64,000 nucleotides of DNA, taken from the NCBI GenBank assembly GCA_033764725.1, contig JANRIR010000040.1, positions 1 to 64,000 of the forward strand, read 5' to 3'. Position 1 is the first letter of the stretch. Each line of letters opens with the position of its first letter. The position numbers were made by a program, and so were the translations under genes. Below the pieces are notes generated by a model. The model worked only from the letters and a program-made list of their open reading frames with translations. It was not told where the DNA came from and did no database searches. This document shows, piece by piece, positions 49,271 through 58,216 of this stretch. Origin of the DNA: RI-43 sp033764725. Its GTDB lineage: Bacteria > Pseudomonadota > Alphaproteobacteria > Caulobacterales > Aquidulcibacteraceae.

Positions 49271-52200
49271 CTATTCCGCCGGCCGCGCGACGGCCTCTTC
49301 GGCGCCGTAGCGCTCGATCTCGCGCGCGGTCGCATCCGGAGAACGGGTGAAGCGGGCCAGGAGATCATAGACCGCCGGCACCACGAACAGCGTGAGCATC
49401 GTGGCCACGACGAGGCCGAACACGATGACGACGCCGATGGTCTGGCGGCTCTCGGCGCCGGCGCCGGACCCCAGGATCAGCGGCAGCGCGCCGATCACGG
49501 TGGCCACGCTCGTCATCAGGATCGGCCGCACGCGCAGATCGGACGCCTCGAGGATCGCTTCGCGGATCGACTTGCCCTCGTCGCGCAATTGATTGGCGAA
49601 CTCGACAATCAAAATCCCGTTCTTGGAGGCGAGCGCGATCAGGATGATAAGCCCGATCTGGCTATAGATGTTCAAGGTCTGCCCGAACAGGAACAGCCCG
49701 AACAGGCCGCCGGTCAGCGCCAGCGGCACGGTCAGCATGATCACGAACGGGTGCACGAAACTTTCGAATTGCGCGGCGAGCACCAGGAACACGATCAGCA
49801 GCGCGAAGCCGAAGGCGAAACCGATCGCGTTCGAGGCCTGGCGGAATTGCCGCGCGGCGCCGGCGTAGTCGATGCTGACGGCCTGCCCGCCGATCTCCTC
49901 GCGCGCGATCGATTCCATCACGGCCAGCGCGTCGCCGAGCGCGAAGCTCGGCGGCGTCGACACCGCGATGGTCACCGCCGCCTGCCGGTTCTGCCGGCGC
50001 CGCTCGGCGGAATCGCCCTGCGTGCGCAGCGTGGTGACCGCCGAGAGCGGCACCAGTTCGCCGGTATTGTCCGAGCGCACGAATTTGTTGGACAAATCCG
50101 CAATATTCGAGCGCTCGTCGCGTTCGGCCTGCAGATAGATGTAATATTCCTCGCCATTGTCGGTGATGGTGTTCACCCGGCGCGAGCCCATCGTGGCTTC
50201 CAGCGTGCGCCCGATCGCCTGCACCGAAACGCCCAGCGCTGCGGCGCGTTCGCGGTCGATGTCGACGAGCACGCGCGGCGAGTTCGGATCGTAATTGATG
50301 CGCGGGCGCTGCATGCGCGGATCGGCGCGCAGCCGATTGACGACGCGCTCGCCGATCGCGGCGAGTTCGGGATAGTCGGCGCCGAGCAGAACGATCGCTG
50401 CGCCTTCGCCGCCGCCGCCAGGGCTGGAGAACGGATCCTGCATGCGCGCGCGGATGATCGCGCCGGGAATGGCGCCGAGGCGGTCATTGATCTCCGCGGA
50501 GATGGCGAGGCCGGAGCGCTCGCGTTCGTCCCAATCGGTGAGGAACACGCGCGCCAGCCCGCTGGAGAAGCGATTGGTGCCCGCGTCGCCGAACCCCGGC
50601 GACACGATCATCACGCGCCGCGCCTCGCCGCTTTCGACGTAGGACATCAGCACCTGCTCGACCTGGGTCATGATGCGGCGGGTGTATTCGAAGCCCGAGC
50701 CTTCCGGCGCTTCGACCGAGACGAGCAGATTGCCGCGATCCTCAGGCGGCGTCAGCTCCGAGGACAGCCGCGTGAACAGATAGCCGCCGCCCAGCACCAC
50801 CACGGCGAACAGCACGAACACCGCCGCCTTGGCGTTGAGCGCCGCCTCGAGCGAGGCGCGATATGAGCTGCGCAGCGCATCGAGCGCGCCGTCGACGAAA
50901 CGCACCAGCGGCGAGGCGGTTTTCGCCGGGCGCAACAATTTCGAGCACATCATCGGCGACAGCGACAGCGCCGCGAACGCCGAGATGACGATGACGCCCG
51001 CCACCGTGGCGGCCAGTTCGATGAACAGGCGCCCGACATAGCCGCCCACGAACATCAGCGGCGTGAACACCGCCACGAGCACGGCGGATGTGGCCACCAC
51101 CGCGAAGAACACCTGCCGCGTGCCGCGCTCGGCGGCCAGAAGCGGCGGCTCGCCCAGCGTGTCGATGCGGCGTTGCACGTTCTCCAGAACGACGATGGAA
51201 TCGTCGACCACAAGGCCGATGGCCAGCACCAGCGCCATCAGCGTCAATAGATTGATCGAGAAGCCGAGCGTCGCCAGCACCGCGAACGCGCCGATGAGAC
51301 ACACCGGAATCACCGCCGCCGGGATCACTGCGGCGCGGAACGAGCCCAGGAACAGGAAGATCACCAGGATCACCAGCACCGTCGCTTCGATCAGGGTGTG
51401 CCACACCCGCTCGATGGCTTCGGCGATGAACACGGTGGAATCGTAGGACACCACGATGTCGGCGCCTTCCGGCAAGGAGGCGCGCAGGCGCTCGATCTCG
51501 GCCTTCACATCCTCGCCGACCTGCAGCGCGTTCGAGCGCGACTGGCGCACGATCCCCAGGCCCACCTGATCGACATTGTTGGAGCGGAACAGACGGCGCG
51601 TCTCGTCGGGCGCGATCTCCACGCGCGCGACATCGCCCAGCCGCACGACGGCGTCGTTCAGCCCGGCGCGCCCGATCGGCATGCGCGCGAACTCCGCCGG
51701 CGACTGGAAGGCGCGCGCAATGCGCACTTGGTAATCGCGCTCGACGCTTTGCACATAGCCGGCCGGCAATTCGATGTTCTGCGAGCGCAGCGCGCTTTCC
51801 ACGTCGTCGACGGTCAGCCCGCGCGCGGCGAGCGCGTTGGTGTCGAGCCAGATGCGCAGCGCCGGCGACTGCCCGCCGATGCGTACGTTCGCCACCCCGT
51901 CGATGATCGACAATTGATCGACGATGTAGCGCTGCGCGTAATCCGTCAGCGCGATGCGATCCATCGTGGTCGAGTAGAACGAGAACCACATGATCGGATC
52001 GGCGTCGGCGTCGGCCTTCTGCACGACCGGCTCGTCGATGTCGGTGGGCAATTGCCCGCGCGCCCGGGAAACCGCGTTGCGCACGTCGTTGGTGGCGGCC
52101 TCGATGTCACGATTAAGATCGAACTCCACCACGATTGAGCCGCGCCCGTCGCGGCTCGTGCCGCGGATCACGTCGATGCCTTCGATGCCCGAGAGCTGAT

Positions 52201-52405
52201 CCTCGATGATGCGCACCACCTGCGTCTCGACCACCTGGGCGGAGGCGCCGCGATAGGTGACGTCGACGCTGACGACGGGGCGGTCGACGTCGGGCAATTC
52301 GCGCAGCGGCAAACGCGAGAACGCGATCGCGCCGAAGGCGATGATCAGCAGCGAAAACACGGTCGCCAGGACCGGGCGGCGCACGGAGAGTTCGGAGAGC
52401 GTCAT
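49271..52405 (-). CDS. RND efflux pump, inner-membrane transporter
   Basis: A 1044-residue RND (HAE1-type) pump. First helix VRRPVLATVFSLLIIAFGAIAFSRLPL region, then the two large periplasmic loops; transmembrane helix 4 contains GLVVDDSIVV with the proton-relay Asp pair. It couples proton entry to efflux of drugs, solvents or toxic hydrophobic compounds, spanning to an outer-membrane channel. The adaptor gene lies directly upstream; no outer-membrane factor gene is in the window, so a shared TolC-like channel is likely. Full length, no breaks. Confidence 0.92.
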   Translation of the reverse strand: MTLSELSVRRPVLATVFSLLIIAFGAIAFSRLPLRELPDVDRPVVSVDVTYRGASAQVVETQVVRIIEDQLSGIEGIDVIRGTSRDGRGSIVVEFDLNRDIEAATNDVRNAVSRARGQLPTDIDEPVVQKADADADPIMWFSFYSTTMDRIALTDYAQRYIVDQLSIIDGVANVRIGGQSPALRIWLDTNALAARGLTVDDVESALRSQNIELPAGYVQSVERDYQVRIARAFQSPAEFARMPIGRAGLNDAVVRLGDVARVEIAPDETRRLFRSNNVDQVGLGIVRQSRSNALQVGEDVKAEIERLRASLPEGADIVVSYDSTVFIAEAIERVWHTLIEATVLVILVIFLFLGSFRAAVIPAAVIPVCLIGAFAVLATLGFSINLLTLMALVLAIGLVVDDSIVVLENVQRRIDTLGEPPLLAAERGTRQVFFAVVATSAVLVAVFTPLMFVGGYVGRLFIELAATVAGVIVISAFAALSLSPMMCSKLLRPAKTASPLVRFVDGALDALRSSYRASLEAALNAKAAVFVLFAVVVLGGGYLFTRLSSELTPPEDRGNLLVSVEAPEGSGFEYTRRIMTQVEQVLMSYVESGEARRVMIVSPGFGDAGTNRFSSGLARVFLTDWDERERSGLAISAEINDRLGAIPGAIIRARMQDPFSSPGGGGEGAAIVLLGADYPELAAIGERVVNRLRADPRMQRPRINYDPNSPRVLVDIDRERAAALGVSVQAIGRTLEATMGSRRVNTITDNGEEYYIYLQAERDERSNIADLSNKFVRSDNTGELVPLSAVTTLRTQGDSAERRRQNRQAAVTIAVSTPPSFALGDALAVMESIAREEIGGQAVSIDYAGAARQFRQASNAIGFAFGFALLIVFLVLAAQFESFVHPFVIMLTVPLALTGGLFGLFLFGQTLNIYSQIGLIILIALASKNGILIVEFANQLRDEGKSIREAILEASDLRVRPILMTSVATVIGALPLILGSGAGAESRQTIGVVIVFGLVVATMLTLFVVPAVYDLLARFTRSPDATAREIERYGAEEAVARPAE

Positions 52406-52417
52406 CGTCCGGCCTCC

Positions 52418-53587
52418 CTAGCGCGAGCGGACGGCGGCCGGCGCTGGCGGCGCCGCCCCCGCCTGGGCCGGCGTGGCGGCGACCCGCACCGGTTGGCCTG
52501 GGCGCACGCGCTGCACGCCCTCGACCACGACGCGCTCGCCGGCGGCCAGCCCGCCGCGGATCTCCACGAAGCCGCCGGAGCGCTGGCCGGCCTCGATGCG
52601 CCGCTCCGCCACCGCGAAGCCGTCCCCGCGCGGAGCGACCTGGAACACGAAGGCGCCGTCGGCGCGGTCGATCACGGCGGTTTCCGGAATGGCGAGCGCG
52701 GTGCGCGGATTGGCCTGCACCTCGACCGTCATCAGCATGCCGGTGCGCAAGCGTTCGTTGCGATTGGGCAGGATGGCGCGCACGCGCACCGTGCGCGTGG
52801 TGGAGGCGACGCGGCTATCGACCGTCTCGATCGCGCCGGTGAAGCTCTCGCCGGGAAAGGCAGGCGTGCGCGCAACGATCGCGACGCCGGGGGCCAGCTG
52901 GCCGATGAACACTTCCGAGACGTCGAAATCGAGCTTGATGGAGGAGATGTCGTCCAGCGTGCCGATCTGGTCGCCGGGGCGGACGAACTGGCCGGGGCTG
53001 GCGGTGCGCAGGCCCATCACGCCGGAGAACGGCGCGCGGATGGCGCGGTCGGCGTTGCGCGAGCCGCCGGCGTCGACCCGCGCCTGGGCGGCGCGCGCGG
53101 CCGCCTCGACCTGGTCGAGGCGGGCCTGCGAGGCGAAGCCCTGGGTGAAGAGGTCCCTCGTGCGCGCAAGCTCCTGCTGGGCGGCGGCGTTGGCGGCCTG
53201 CGCCTCGGCGAGGTCGGCCTGCTGCTCGACATTGGCCATCTCGACCAGCACCTGGCCGGCCCGCACACGGTCGCCGCTCTCGAAGCGGATGCGGCGGATG
53301 GTGTCGGCGACCTTCGGGGTGATGACGATGCTTTCGCGCGCCTGGGCGGTGCCCAAAGCCTGGATGGCGTCGGAGAAGCGGATTTCCGCGGCCGCTGCAG
53401 CCTGAATTTCCGGAACGTCCATGCCGGGCGGCCCGCCGCCGGGTCGCGCTGCGCCTGGCGCGCCGGCGGGTCCCGCCTGCCCTGCGCGCGGCGCGAAGGC
53501 TTCGCGGCCGATGACGACGAGCGCCATGACGGCCACCACCGCGACCGCCGCCGCGGCGAACCCGAACCTGCGCACGATGCCCAACAT
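52418..53587 (-). CDS. RND efflux pump, periplasmic adaptor subunit
   Basis: A 389-residue membrane-fusion protein. N-terminal membrane anchor (FGFAAAAVAVVAVMALVVIG), a Gly/Pro-rich stretch, the barrel-sandwich/lipoyl part (ITPKVADTIRRIRFESGDRVRAG in two halves), a helical hairpin (about 140-200) and beta-barrel domains. It bridges pump and outer-membrane channel. The Met at 53587 begins the anchor. It ends 12 bp before the pump gene, and the two are cotranscribed. Confidence 0.88.
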   Translation of the reverse strand: MLGIVRRFGFAAAAVAVVAVMALVVIGREAFAPRAGQAGPAGAPGAARPGGGPPGMDVPEIQAAAAAEIRFSDAIQALGTAQARESIVITPKVADTIRRIRFESGDRVRAGQVLVEMANVEQQADLAEAQAANAAAQQELARTRDLFTQGFASQARLDQVEAAARAAQARVDAGGSRNADRAIRAPFSGVMGLRTASPGQFVRPGDQIGTLDDISSIKLDFDVSEVFIGQLAPGVAIVARTPAFPGESFTGAIETVDSRVASTTRTVRVRAILPNRNERLRTGMLMTVEVQANPRTALAIPETAVIDRADGAFVFQVAPRGDGFAVAERRIEAGQRSGGFVEIRGGLAAGERVVVEGVQRVRPGQPVRVAATPAQAGAAPPAPAAVRSR

Positions 53588-53658
53588 GAAGCGGTCCTTA
53601 CACCAAGGTCCGTTGCGGATATGTGACCTTTTCGCCGCCAGGCGAGGCCAAAGCTCAG

Positions 53659-54513
53659 TTACGACCGTTCCGCAGGCGACCAAAGCGCGACGACGAGCAT
53701 CGGCTCCCGCGCCGCGCCGTCGACGCGCATCCGCACGCCCACCTGCACGCCGCGCCCTTCGCCGCGAAACCGCACCACCGAGAGCTGCGCGCGCACCGCG
53801 CCGTCGCCCTCGGCCTCGTCCACGAAGGTCTGCGCCAGACCCATCCAGCGCTCGCCCCGCCGCGCCCCGGCGGTGAGGTCGAGCCGCCGGCGCCCGCAGC
53901 CGCCCTCATACAGCTGATAAGCGGCCTCGATGTTGACGAACCGCGCGCCGTCCTGCGCCGACCGGCCCGCCAGCAGGCGCCCCTCCGCCCCGCCCGAGCC
54001 GCAGCCCGGATCGGCCTCGGAGCGCCACAAGGCGGCGGCCTGCGCCGCCATGACGCTATCGCGCCGGCGCAGCAGCTGCGCCTTGACGCCAAGCGCGGCC
54101 TCGGCGCGCCAGCCATCCGGCAGGTCCTCGGCGGTCTCCAGGCGCGGCTGCGCCACCCAGGCGGCGCGGCGCGCAATCGGGCGCTCGATATAGATTTCCG
54201 AATCCGACACTTGCACGCCGTCCCGCTGGCCGTAGCCGGAGGTGACGATCTCCTGACCGTGCTCCGGCGCGATCCAGGCCGCCGCGGCGGCGGGGCCCGC
54301 CGCGCAGACGGCCGGGCCGGCGGCGGCGAGCCGGGTTAGGAATCGTATCCGGGAAGGTGGCGATCCAGCAGCCGCAGCAGGCCGGGCCAGGCGAGCCGGC
54401 TGATGCCGCCCATCGAGCCGCCGATCTGGCCGCGCACCTCGGCCTGCGCGGCCTCGGGCGCAATAAGGACATGGTCGCGACCAACCGACAGCGCCATCAC
54501 CTGCTGCGCACAT
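53659..54513 (-). CDS. Hypothetical protein, start site unclear
   Basis: The natural frame ends at 53659. Residues from about 57 to 80 of this reading (RIRFLTRLAAAGPAVCAAG) look like a signal peptide, and the later part (TFVDEAEGDGAVRAQLSVVRF) is coherent. The first 55 residues overlap the class II aldolase gene in another frame and look like shadow. No ATG, GTG or TTG lies just before the signal-like stretch; the next is a GTG at 54216, after it. A CTG at 54390 or a sequencing frameshift are possible. I recognise no domain. Confidence 0.4.
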   Translation of the reverse strand: MCAAGDGAVGWSRPCPYCARGRAGRGARPDRRLDGRHQPARLARPAAAAGSPPSRIRFLTRLAAAGPAVCAAGPAAAAAWIAPEHGQEIVTSGYGQRDGVQVSDSEIYIERPIARRAAWVAQPRLETAEDLPDGWRAEAALGVKAQLLRRRDSVMAAQAAALWRSEADPGCGSGGAEGRLLAGRSAQDGARFVNIEAAYQLYEGGCGRRRLDLTAGARRGERWMGLAQTFVDEAEGDGAVRAQLSVVRFRGEGRGVQVGVRMRVDGAAREPMLVVALWSPAERS

Positions 54514-55106
54514 GCCCGCTCCAGATAAAAGATGCCCATGAACGCTTCCGCCGCGCTCGCTCCGACCGAGAGCGTGCCGTGATTGCGCAGGATCATCAGC
54601 TTCTTGTCGCCCAGATCCTTCACCAGCCGCTCGCGCTCATCGAGGTTCAGCGCGATGCCTTCGTAGTCGTGATAGGCCACCAGCGGCCCCGCGATCAGCG
54701 CATGCTGCGACAGCGGCAACAGCCCGTCCTTCTGCGCGGCGACCGCCACGCCCTGATCGGTGTGCAGGTGCATCACGCACAGCGCGTCTTCCCGCGCGGC
54801 GTGGATCGCGGAATGGATGGTGAAGCCGGCCGGATTGATGAAATACGGGGTTGGCGCGACGATCGTTCCCTCCAGATCGACCTTCACCAGGCTCGATGCG
54901 GTGATCTCCTCGAACAGGAGGCCATAGGGGTTGATCAGGAAATGGTGCTCCGGCCCCGGCACGCGCATCGAGAGGTGCGTGAAGATCATGTCGTCCCAGC
55001 CATAATGGGCGACCAGCCGGTAGAGCGCTGCGAGCTCCACCCGCGCCTGCCATTCCTCCGCGCTGACGCGCGCCTTGACGGATTGGGCGCCCAAATCATC
55101 GGCCAT
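54336..55106 (-). CDS. Class II aldolase/adducin-family protein
   Basis: A 256-residue protein of the class II aldolase family: LYRLVAHYGWDDMIFTHLSMRVP opens the fold, and the zinc histidines appear as CVMHLHTDQG and LRNHG. GGGAGGAACGCG precedes the ATG at 55106. Family members include L-fuculose/L-ribulose phosphate aldolases and methylthioribulose dehydratase, as well as non-enzymatic or decarboxylase-like proteins. No sugar-pathway genes are nearby, so the substrate is open. The 3' end overlaps the reading frame of the hypothetical protein. Confidence 0.85.
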   Translation of the reverse strand: MADDLGAQSVKARVSAEEWQARVELAALYRLVAHYGWDDMIFTHLSMRVPGPEHHFLINPYGLLFEEITASSLVKVDLEGTIVAPTPYFINPAGFTIHSAIHAAREDALCVMHLHTDQGVAVAAQKDGLLPLSQHALIAGPLVAYHDYEGIALNLDERERLVKDLGDKKLMILRNHGTLSVGASAAEAFMGIFYLERACAQQVMALSVGRDHVLIAPEAAQAEVRGQIGGSMGGISRLAWPGLLRLLDRHLPGYDS

Positions 55107-55204
55107 CGCGTTCCTCCCATGAGCGTTTCCTTCATGGTAACGCCCTTGCCGGCGCGCGGAAACACTTTCCATTTACGCGCGGCGTGGTTTTGTCCGGAGC
55201 CGCC

Positions 55205-55963
55205 ATGAAGATCGCGTTCACCGCCAGCGCCCGGCCGGAGGCGCAGGAGAGCCTGCGCCGCCTGCGCCACCTCTATGGCGAGGCCGGCGAGGCTGCCGCC
55301 GACGTCGTCGTCGCGATCGGCGGCGACGGCGCCATGCTCGACGCCCTGCGCCGGCGGCTGACCGACCGCAAACCGGTTTATGGCATGAACCGCGGCACGG
55401 TCGGATTTCTCATGAACGAGTATGCCGAGGCCGATCTCGAAACGCGGGTGGCCAAGGCCGAGGCGGTGAAAATCCGCCCGCTGATCGCGGTGGCGCAGAC
55501 GCTGTCGGGCCAGACCGTCAAGGCGCACGCCATCAACGAAGTCTCGCTGCTGCGCCAGACCGCACAGAGCGGGCGCCTGCGCATCCTGGTTGACGGGGCC
55601 GAGCGCCTGGCCGAGCTCATCTGCGACGGGGCGCTGGTGTCCACGCCGGCCGGCTCCACCGCCTACAACCTCTCCGCCCACGGGCCGATCCTGCCGATCA
55701 ACGCGCGGCTGCTGGCCTTGACCCCGATCAGCGCCTTCCGCCCGCGGCGCTGGCGCGGCGCGCTGCTGCCGCAAAGCGCGCGCGTGCGCTTCGACGTGCT
55801 CGAGCCCGACCGCCGCCCGGTCAGCGCGGCGGCCGACAATATCGAGACCCGCGACGTCGTCAGCGTCGAGATCCACGAGGACCCTGGCGCCTCCCTCACC
55901 ATGTTGTTCGACGCCGGCCACGCCCTGGACGAGCGCATCCTGCGCGAGCAGTTCAGCGTCTGA
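55205..55963 (+). CDS. nadK: NAD kinase
   Basis: A 252-residue NAD kinase that makes NADP from NAD with ATP. The GGDG motif at residues 39-42 is the phosphate-binding loop, followed by GMNRGTVGFLMN, AINEVSLLR and STPAGSTAYNLSAHGPILP, the standard family order. The size matches alphaproteobacterial NadK. The Met at 55205 follows a weak ribosome site. The gene is divergent from the class II aldolase gene and is followed by an Hpt protein gene. Confidence 0.95.
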   Translation: MKIAFTASARPEAQESLRRLRHLYGEAGEAAADVVVAIGGDGAMLDALRRRLTDRKPVYGMNRGTVGFLMNEYAEADLETRVAKAEAVKIRPLIAVAQTLSGQTVKAHAINEVSLLRQTAQSGRLRILVDGAERLAELICDGALVSTPAGSTAYNLSAHGPILPINARLLALTPISAFRPRRWRGALLPQSARVRFDVLEPDRRPVSAAADNIETRDVVSVEIHEDPGASLTMLFDAGHALDERILREQFSV

Positions 55964-56029
55964 CGGCGTCAACCAAATGTTGACCGGTTCGTGAAAGGCT
56001 TGCGGGTTGGAGCAACCTGGACCGATCCC

Positions 56030-56488
56030 ATGAGCCGTGATGCGGCGCCCGCCCGGCCAAAGCCGGTCCTGTTTGATGAAGACGCCATCGCGCGCGCGGA
56101 AGCGAAGCTGCGCGACTTGAGCGTCGAGTTCGACGTGTGGATGGCGGAAGAAATCGACAAGCTGCATCACGCCCGCCTCGCAGTGCGCGCGGCCGGCTGG
56201 AGCGACGCCGCGCTCGACGCGCTGTTCGCCGCCGCGCATGACGCAAAGGGCCTCGGCGCGACCTACGATTATCCCCTCATCACCGAGATCGCCGGCTCGC
56301 TGTGCCGCATGATCGAGACGCCCGAAGCGCGGCTGATCGCGCGCCGCCGTCTGCCGCTGATCGATGCGCATGTCGATTCCATGCGCGCAGCCGTGCGCGA
56401 CAGGGTGAAAACCTGCGACCATCCCATCGGCCAGGCGCTGCTGCGCGAACTGCGCCGCCACGTCGATGCGCTGGGGCTCGGGGCGTAG
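56030..56488 (+). CDS. Orphan Hpt (histidine phosphotransfer) domain protein
   Basis: A 152-residue helical protein. FAAAHDAKGLGATYDYPLITEIAGSLCRMIE (residues 67-97) carries the Hpt motif with phosphorylatable His70; a helix of about 30 residues precedes it. It has no kinase or receiver domain, so it is probably a relay between a hybrid kinase and a response regulator elsewhere. I chose the ATG at 56030; an in-frame GTG at 55991 also opens the frame. An inverted repeat, GTCAAC and GTTGAC around 5 bases, lies at 55968-55984 upstream. Confidence 0.7.
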   Translation: MSRDAAPARPKPVLFDEDAIARAEAKLRDLSVEFDVWMAEEIDKLHHARLAVRAAGWSDAALDALFAAAHDAKGLGATYDYPLITEIAGSLCRMIETPEARLIARRRLPLIDAHVDSMRAAVRDRVKTCDHPIGQALLRELRRHVDALGLGA

Positions 56489-56514
56489 CGCGTTGCTGCT
56501 GGCGGCTGCGCTCT

Positions 56515-56626
56515 CACCCCTCATCCGTCAGCTTCGCTGACACCTTCTCCCACAAGGGGAGAAAGACCAGCGCTTCTCCTTCTCCCCTTGTGGGAGAAGG
56601 TGGCCCGAAGGGCCGGATGAGGGGTG
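56515..56626. repeat. Structured repeat, locus D (arrangement I)
   Basis: Two inverted halves in the same orientation as B and C, 112 bp. First half: inner stem GTCAGC/GCTGAC with TTC loop, then CCTTCTCCC with the pairing half slightly degenerate (GGGAGAAAG). Second half reversed: perfect outer hairpin, then GGCCC/GGGCC with GAA loop, ending GAGGGGTG. It lies between the Hpt and NUDIX genes, which are convergent. Confidence 0.85.
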
Positions 56627-56672
56627 ACTGCGAAGTCGTTTCCAAAAATCAAAAACAACCCCTGGTCCCGCC

Positions 56673-57467
56673 CTACGGCCGATTGCCCTCCAGCGGTTCG
56701 CGGGTGACGCTGTAGCCGGCTTCCGCCGGAATTATCAGCATCATGGCGCCGTCCTCGCGCACGATCTGCGGCTCCACGGTCACGATCGTGCGCGCCTTGG
56801 CCTGCGCCAGCGCCTCGCTGGAAGTCGCCGCTTTCGCCAACATTTCCACATTCATGCGCGTAGGAAAGATGATCGTGCGCGCGCCGGATTTCGCCTGCGC
56901 CAGCGCATCGTGCGGCGCGATCCACACCGCATCGACCGCCTCGCCGCCGTCGCACGCCTCTTCCTGATCTTCCGGCGTGACCGCCAGATAGAAATGCGTG
57001 TCGAAGCGCTTGGGCATGCCTTTCGGCGTGATCCAATGGGCGAACGGCGTCAGCGCGTCGAGCGCCAGCACGAGCCCTGCGTCGCGCACCGCGGTGAGGA
57101 AGCTGGCTTCGCCGCGCGCGATCGCATCGCGCAGCGGATGCAGCGCGGCGCAATCGGCGGCGCTTGCGAGCGGCCGGCCCGGCCCGCGCGCATCGCGCCG
57201 GCGCGCCAGCAGAATGGCGGATTCCTCGAACCCCTCGCGCACCGCCGCGATCATGAACGCGCGCGCAGCGGGATCGACTGCGCCGTCGACCGCATCGGCC
57301 CAGCCATCGGCGGAATCCTCGGCCTGCGTCTTGCCGCCGGGAAACACCAGCGCGCCCGATGCGAAATCGATCTGGTGATGGCGCTCGACCATGAGCACCT
57401 GCAGATCCGGCTCGTCGCGCACCAGCAGGATGGTGGCGGCCGGGATCAATCTTTCGGCGTCGGCCAT
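56673..57467 (-). CDS. NUDIX hydrolase (NUDT19-like layout)
   Basis: A 264-residue NUDIX protein. The box is split: VFPGGKTQAEDS near residue 42 and REGFEESAILL near 78, separated by a 30-residue insertion, as in NUDT19/RP2-type family members that hydrolyse CoA derivatives. The protein has a longer C-terminal part (THFYLAVTPEDQEE and TIIFPTRMNVE). An ATG at 57467 follows AGGGATGC. Possible substrates are CoA esters, but this is by analogy. Convergent with the Hpt gene across repeat D. Confidence 0.8.
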   Translation of the reverse strand: MADAERLIPAATILLVRDEPDLQVLMVERHHQIDFASGALVFPGGKTQAEDSADGWADAVDGAVDPAARAFMIAAVREGFEESAILLARRRDARGPGRPLASAADCAALHPLRDAIARGEASFLTAVRDAGLVLALDALTPFAHWITPKGMPKRFDTHFYLAVTPEDQEEACDGGEAVDAVWIAPHDALAQAKSGARTIIFPTRMNVEMLAKAATSSEALAQAKARTIVTVEPQIVREDGAMMLIIPAEAGYSVTREPLEGNRP

Positions 57468-57565
57468 GCATCCCTCGCGCTTAGGTTTCGTTCACCGTGT
57501 TCGCACGGGCGAATGTTAACCGCGCCGCGGCATATTCCTAGCTCGCCCAGCGGAAGACCAAGACC

Positions 57566-58198
57566 TTGAGCGCATCCCTCGATCTCGCCGCCCTTCTGGA
57601 CGTGAGCGCAGCCCCGCCGGTGCGCCCGCGCCTCGATCTGCGCACCGGCCTGCTGGCGGCCGGCGTCGTCGCCCCGCCCGCTCTGGGGGCGCTGGCGCGG
57701 ACGCTGCGCGAGGCGCGCCGCGCTTGGTCGCAATCGGGGTGCGCAGCGCCCCTGTCGCTGGTCGCGCCGCCCGACGCGATGGAGCGGCTCGAGGCCGACG
57801 ATTTCGACGACATCGCCCGCGAGGCCGGCTGCAAGACGCATCTTTTGACCTTCGAACTCGACGAGCGCGCGCTGATCCGGCGCGGGCCGGCGCTCGCCGA
57901 ACGGCTGCGCGCGCGCGGCTGGGGCGTGGCGCTGCGCGGCGACCCCGAGTGCCCGCTGCCGCTGGGACAGCGCGCGCGCGCTATCTACACCGAACTCGTG
58001 CTCGACCCGCCGAGCCCGCTCGATCCGTTCCTCGCGCTCGACGCGCGCGATCGCACGCCGCTCGGCCAACGCATTTTCGCGGCGCGCTATGCCGGCATCC
58101 TGTTGACCGCGCGCAGCGCATCCCAGGAAGACGCACGCCTGCTCGCGGCCATGGGCTTCGACCGCGCCGGCGGCCCCTGCGCCATCGATACGTTTTGA
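57566..58198 (+). CDS. Possible degenerate EAL-like protein
   Basis: A 210-residue protein starting with TTG (GGAAG about 10 bases upstream). The second half has the outline of an EAL-type domain: LLTFELDERALIRRGPALAERLRARGWGVALRGDP echoes the EAL strand and helix ELTE.. with the following glycine strand, but the EAL motif itself and the metal-ligand motifs are missing. If real, it would not hydrolyse c-di-GMP but could bind it. It stands alone beside DUF2336 and NUDIX genes. The assignment is tentative. Confidence 0.5.
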   Translation: MSASLDLAALLDVSAAPPVRPRLDLRTGLLAAGVVAPPALGALARTLREARRAWSQSGCAAPLSLVAPPDAMERLEADDFDDIAREAGCKTHLLTFELDERALIRRGPALAERLRARGWGVALRGDPECPLPLGQRARAIYTELVLDPPSPLDPFLALDARDRTPLGQRIFAARYAGILLTARSASQEDARLLAAMGFDRAGGPCAIDTF

Positions 58199-58216
58199 AA
58201 ACTGGGGCGCCTGCGC

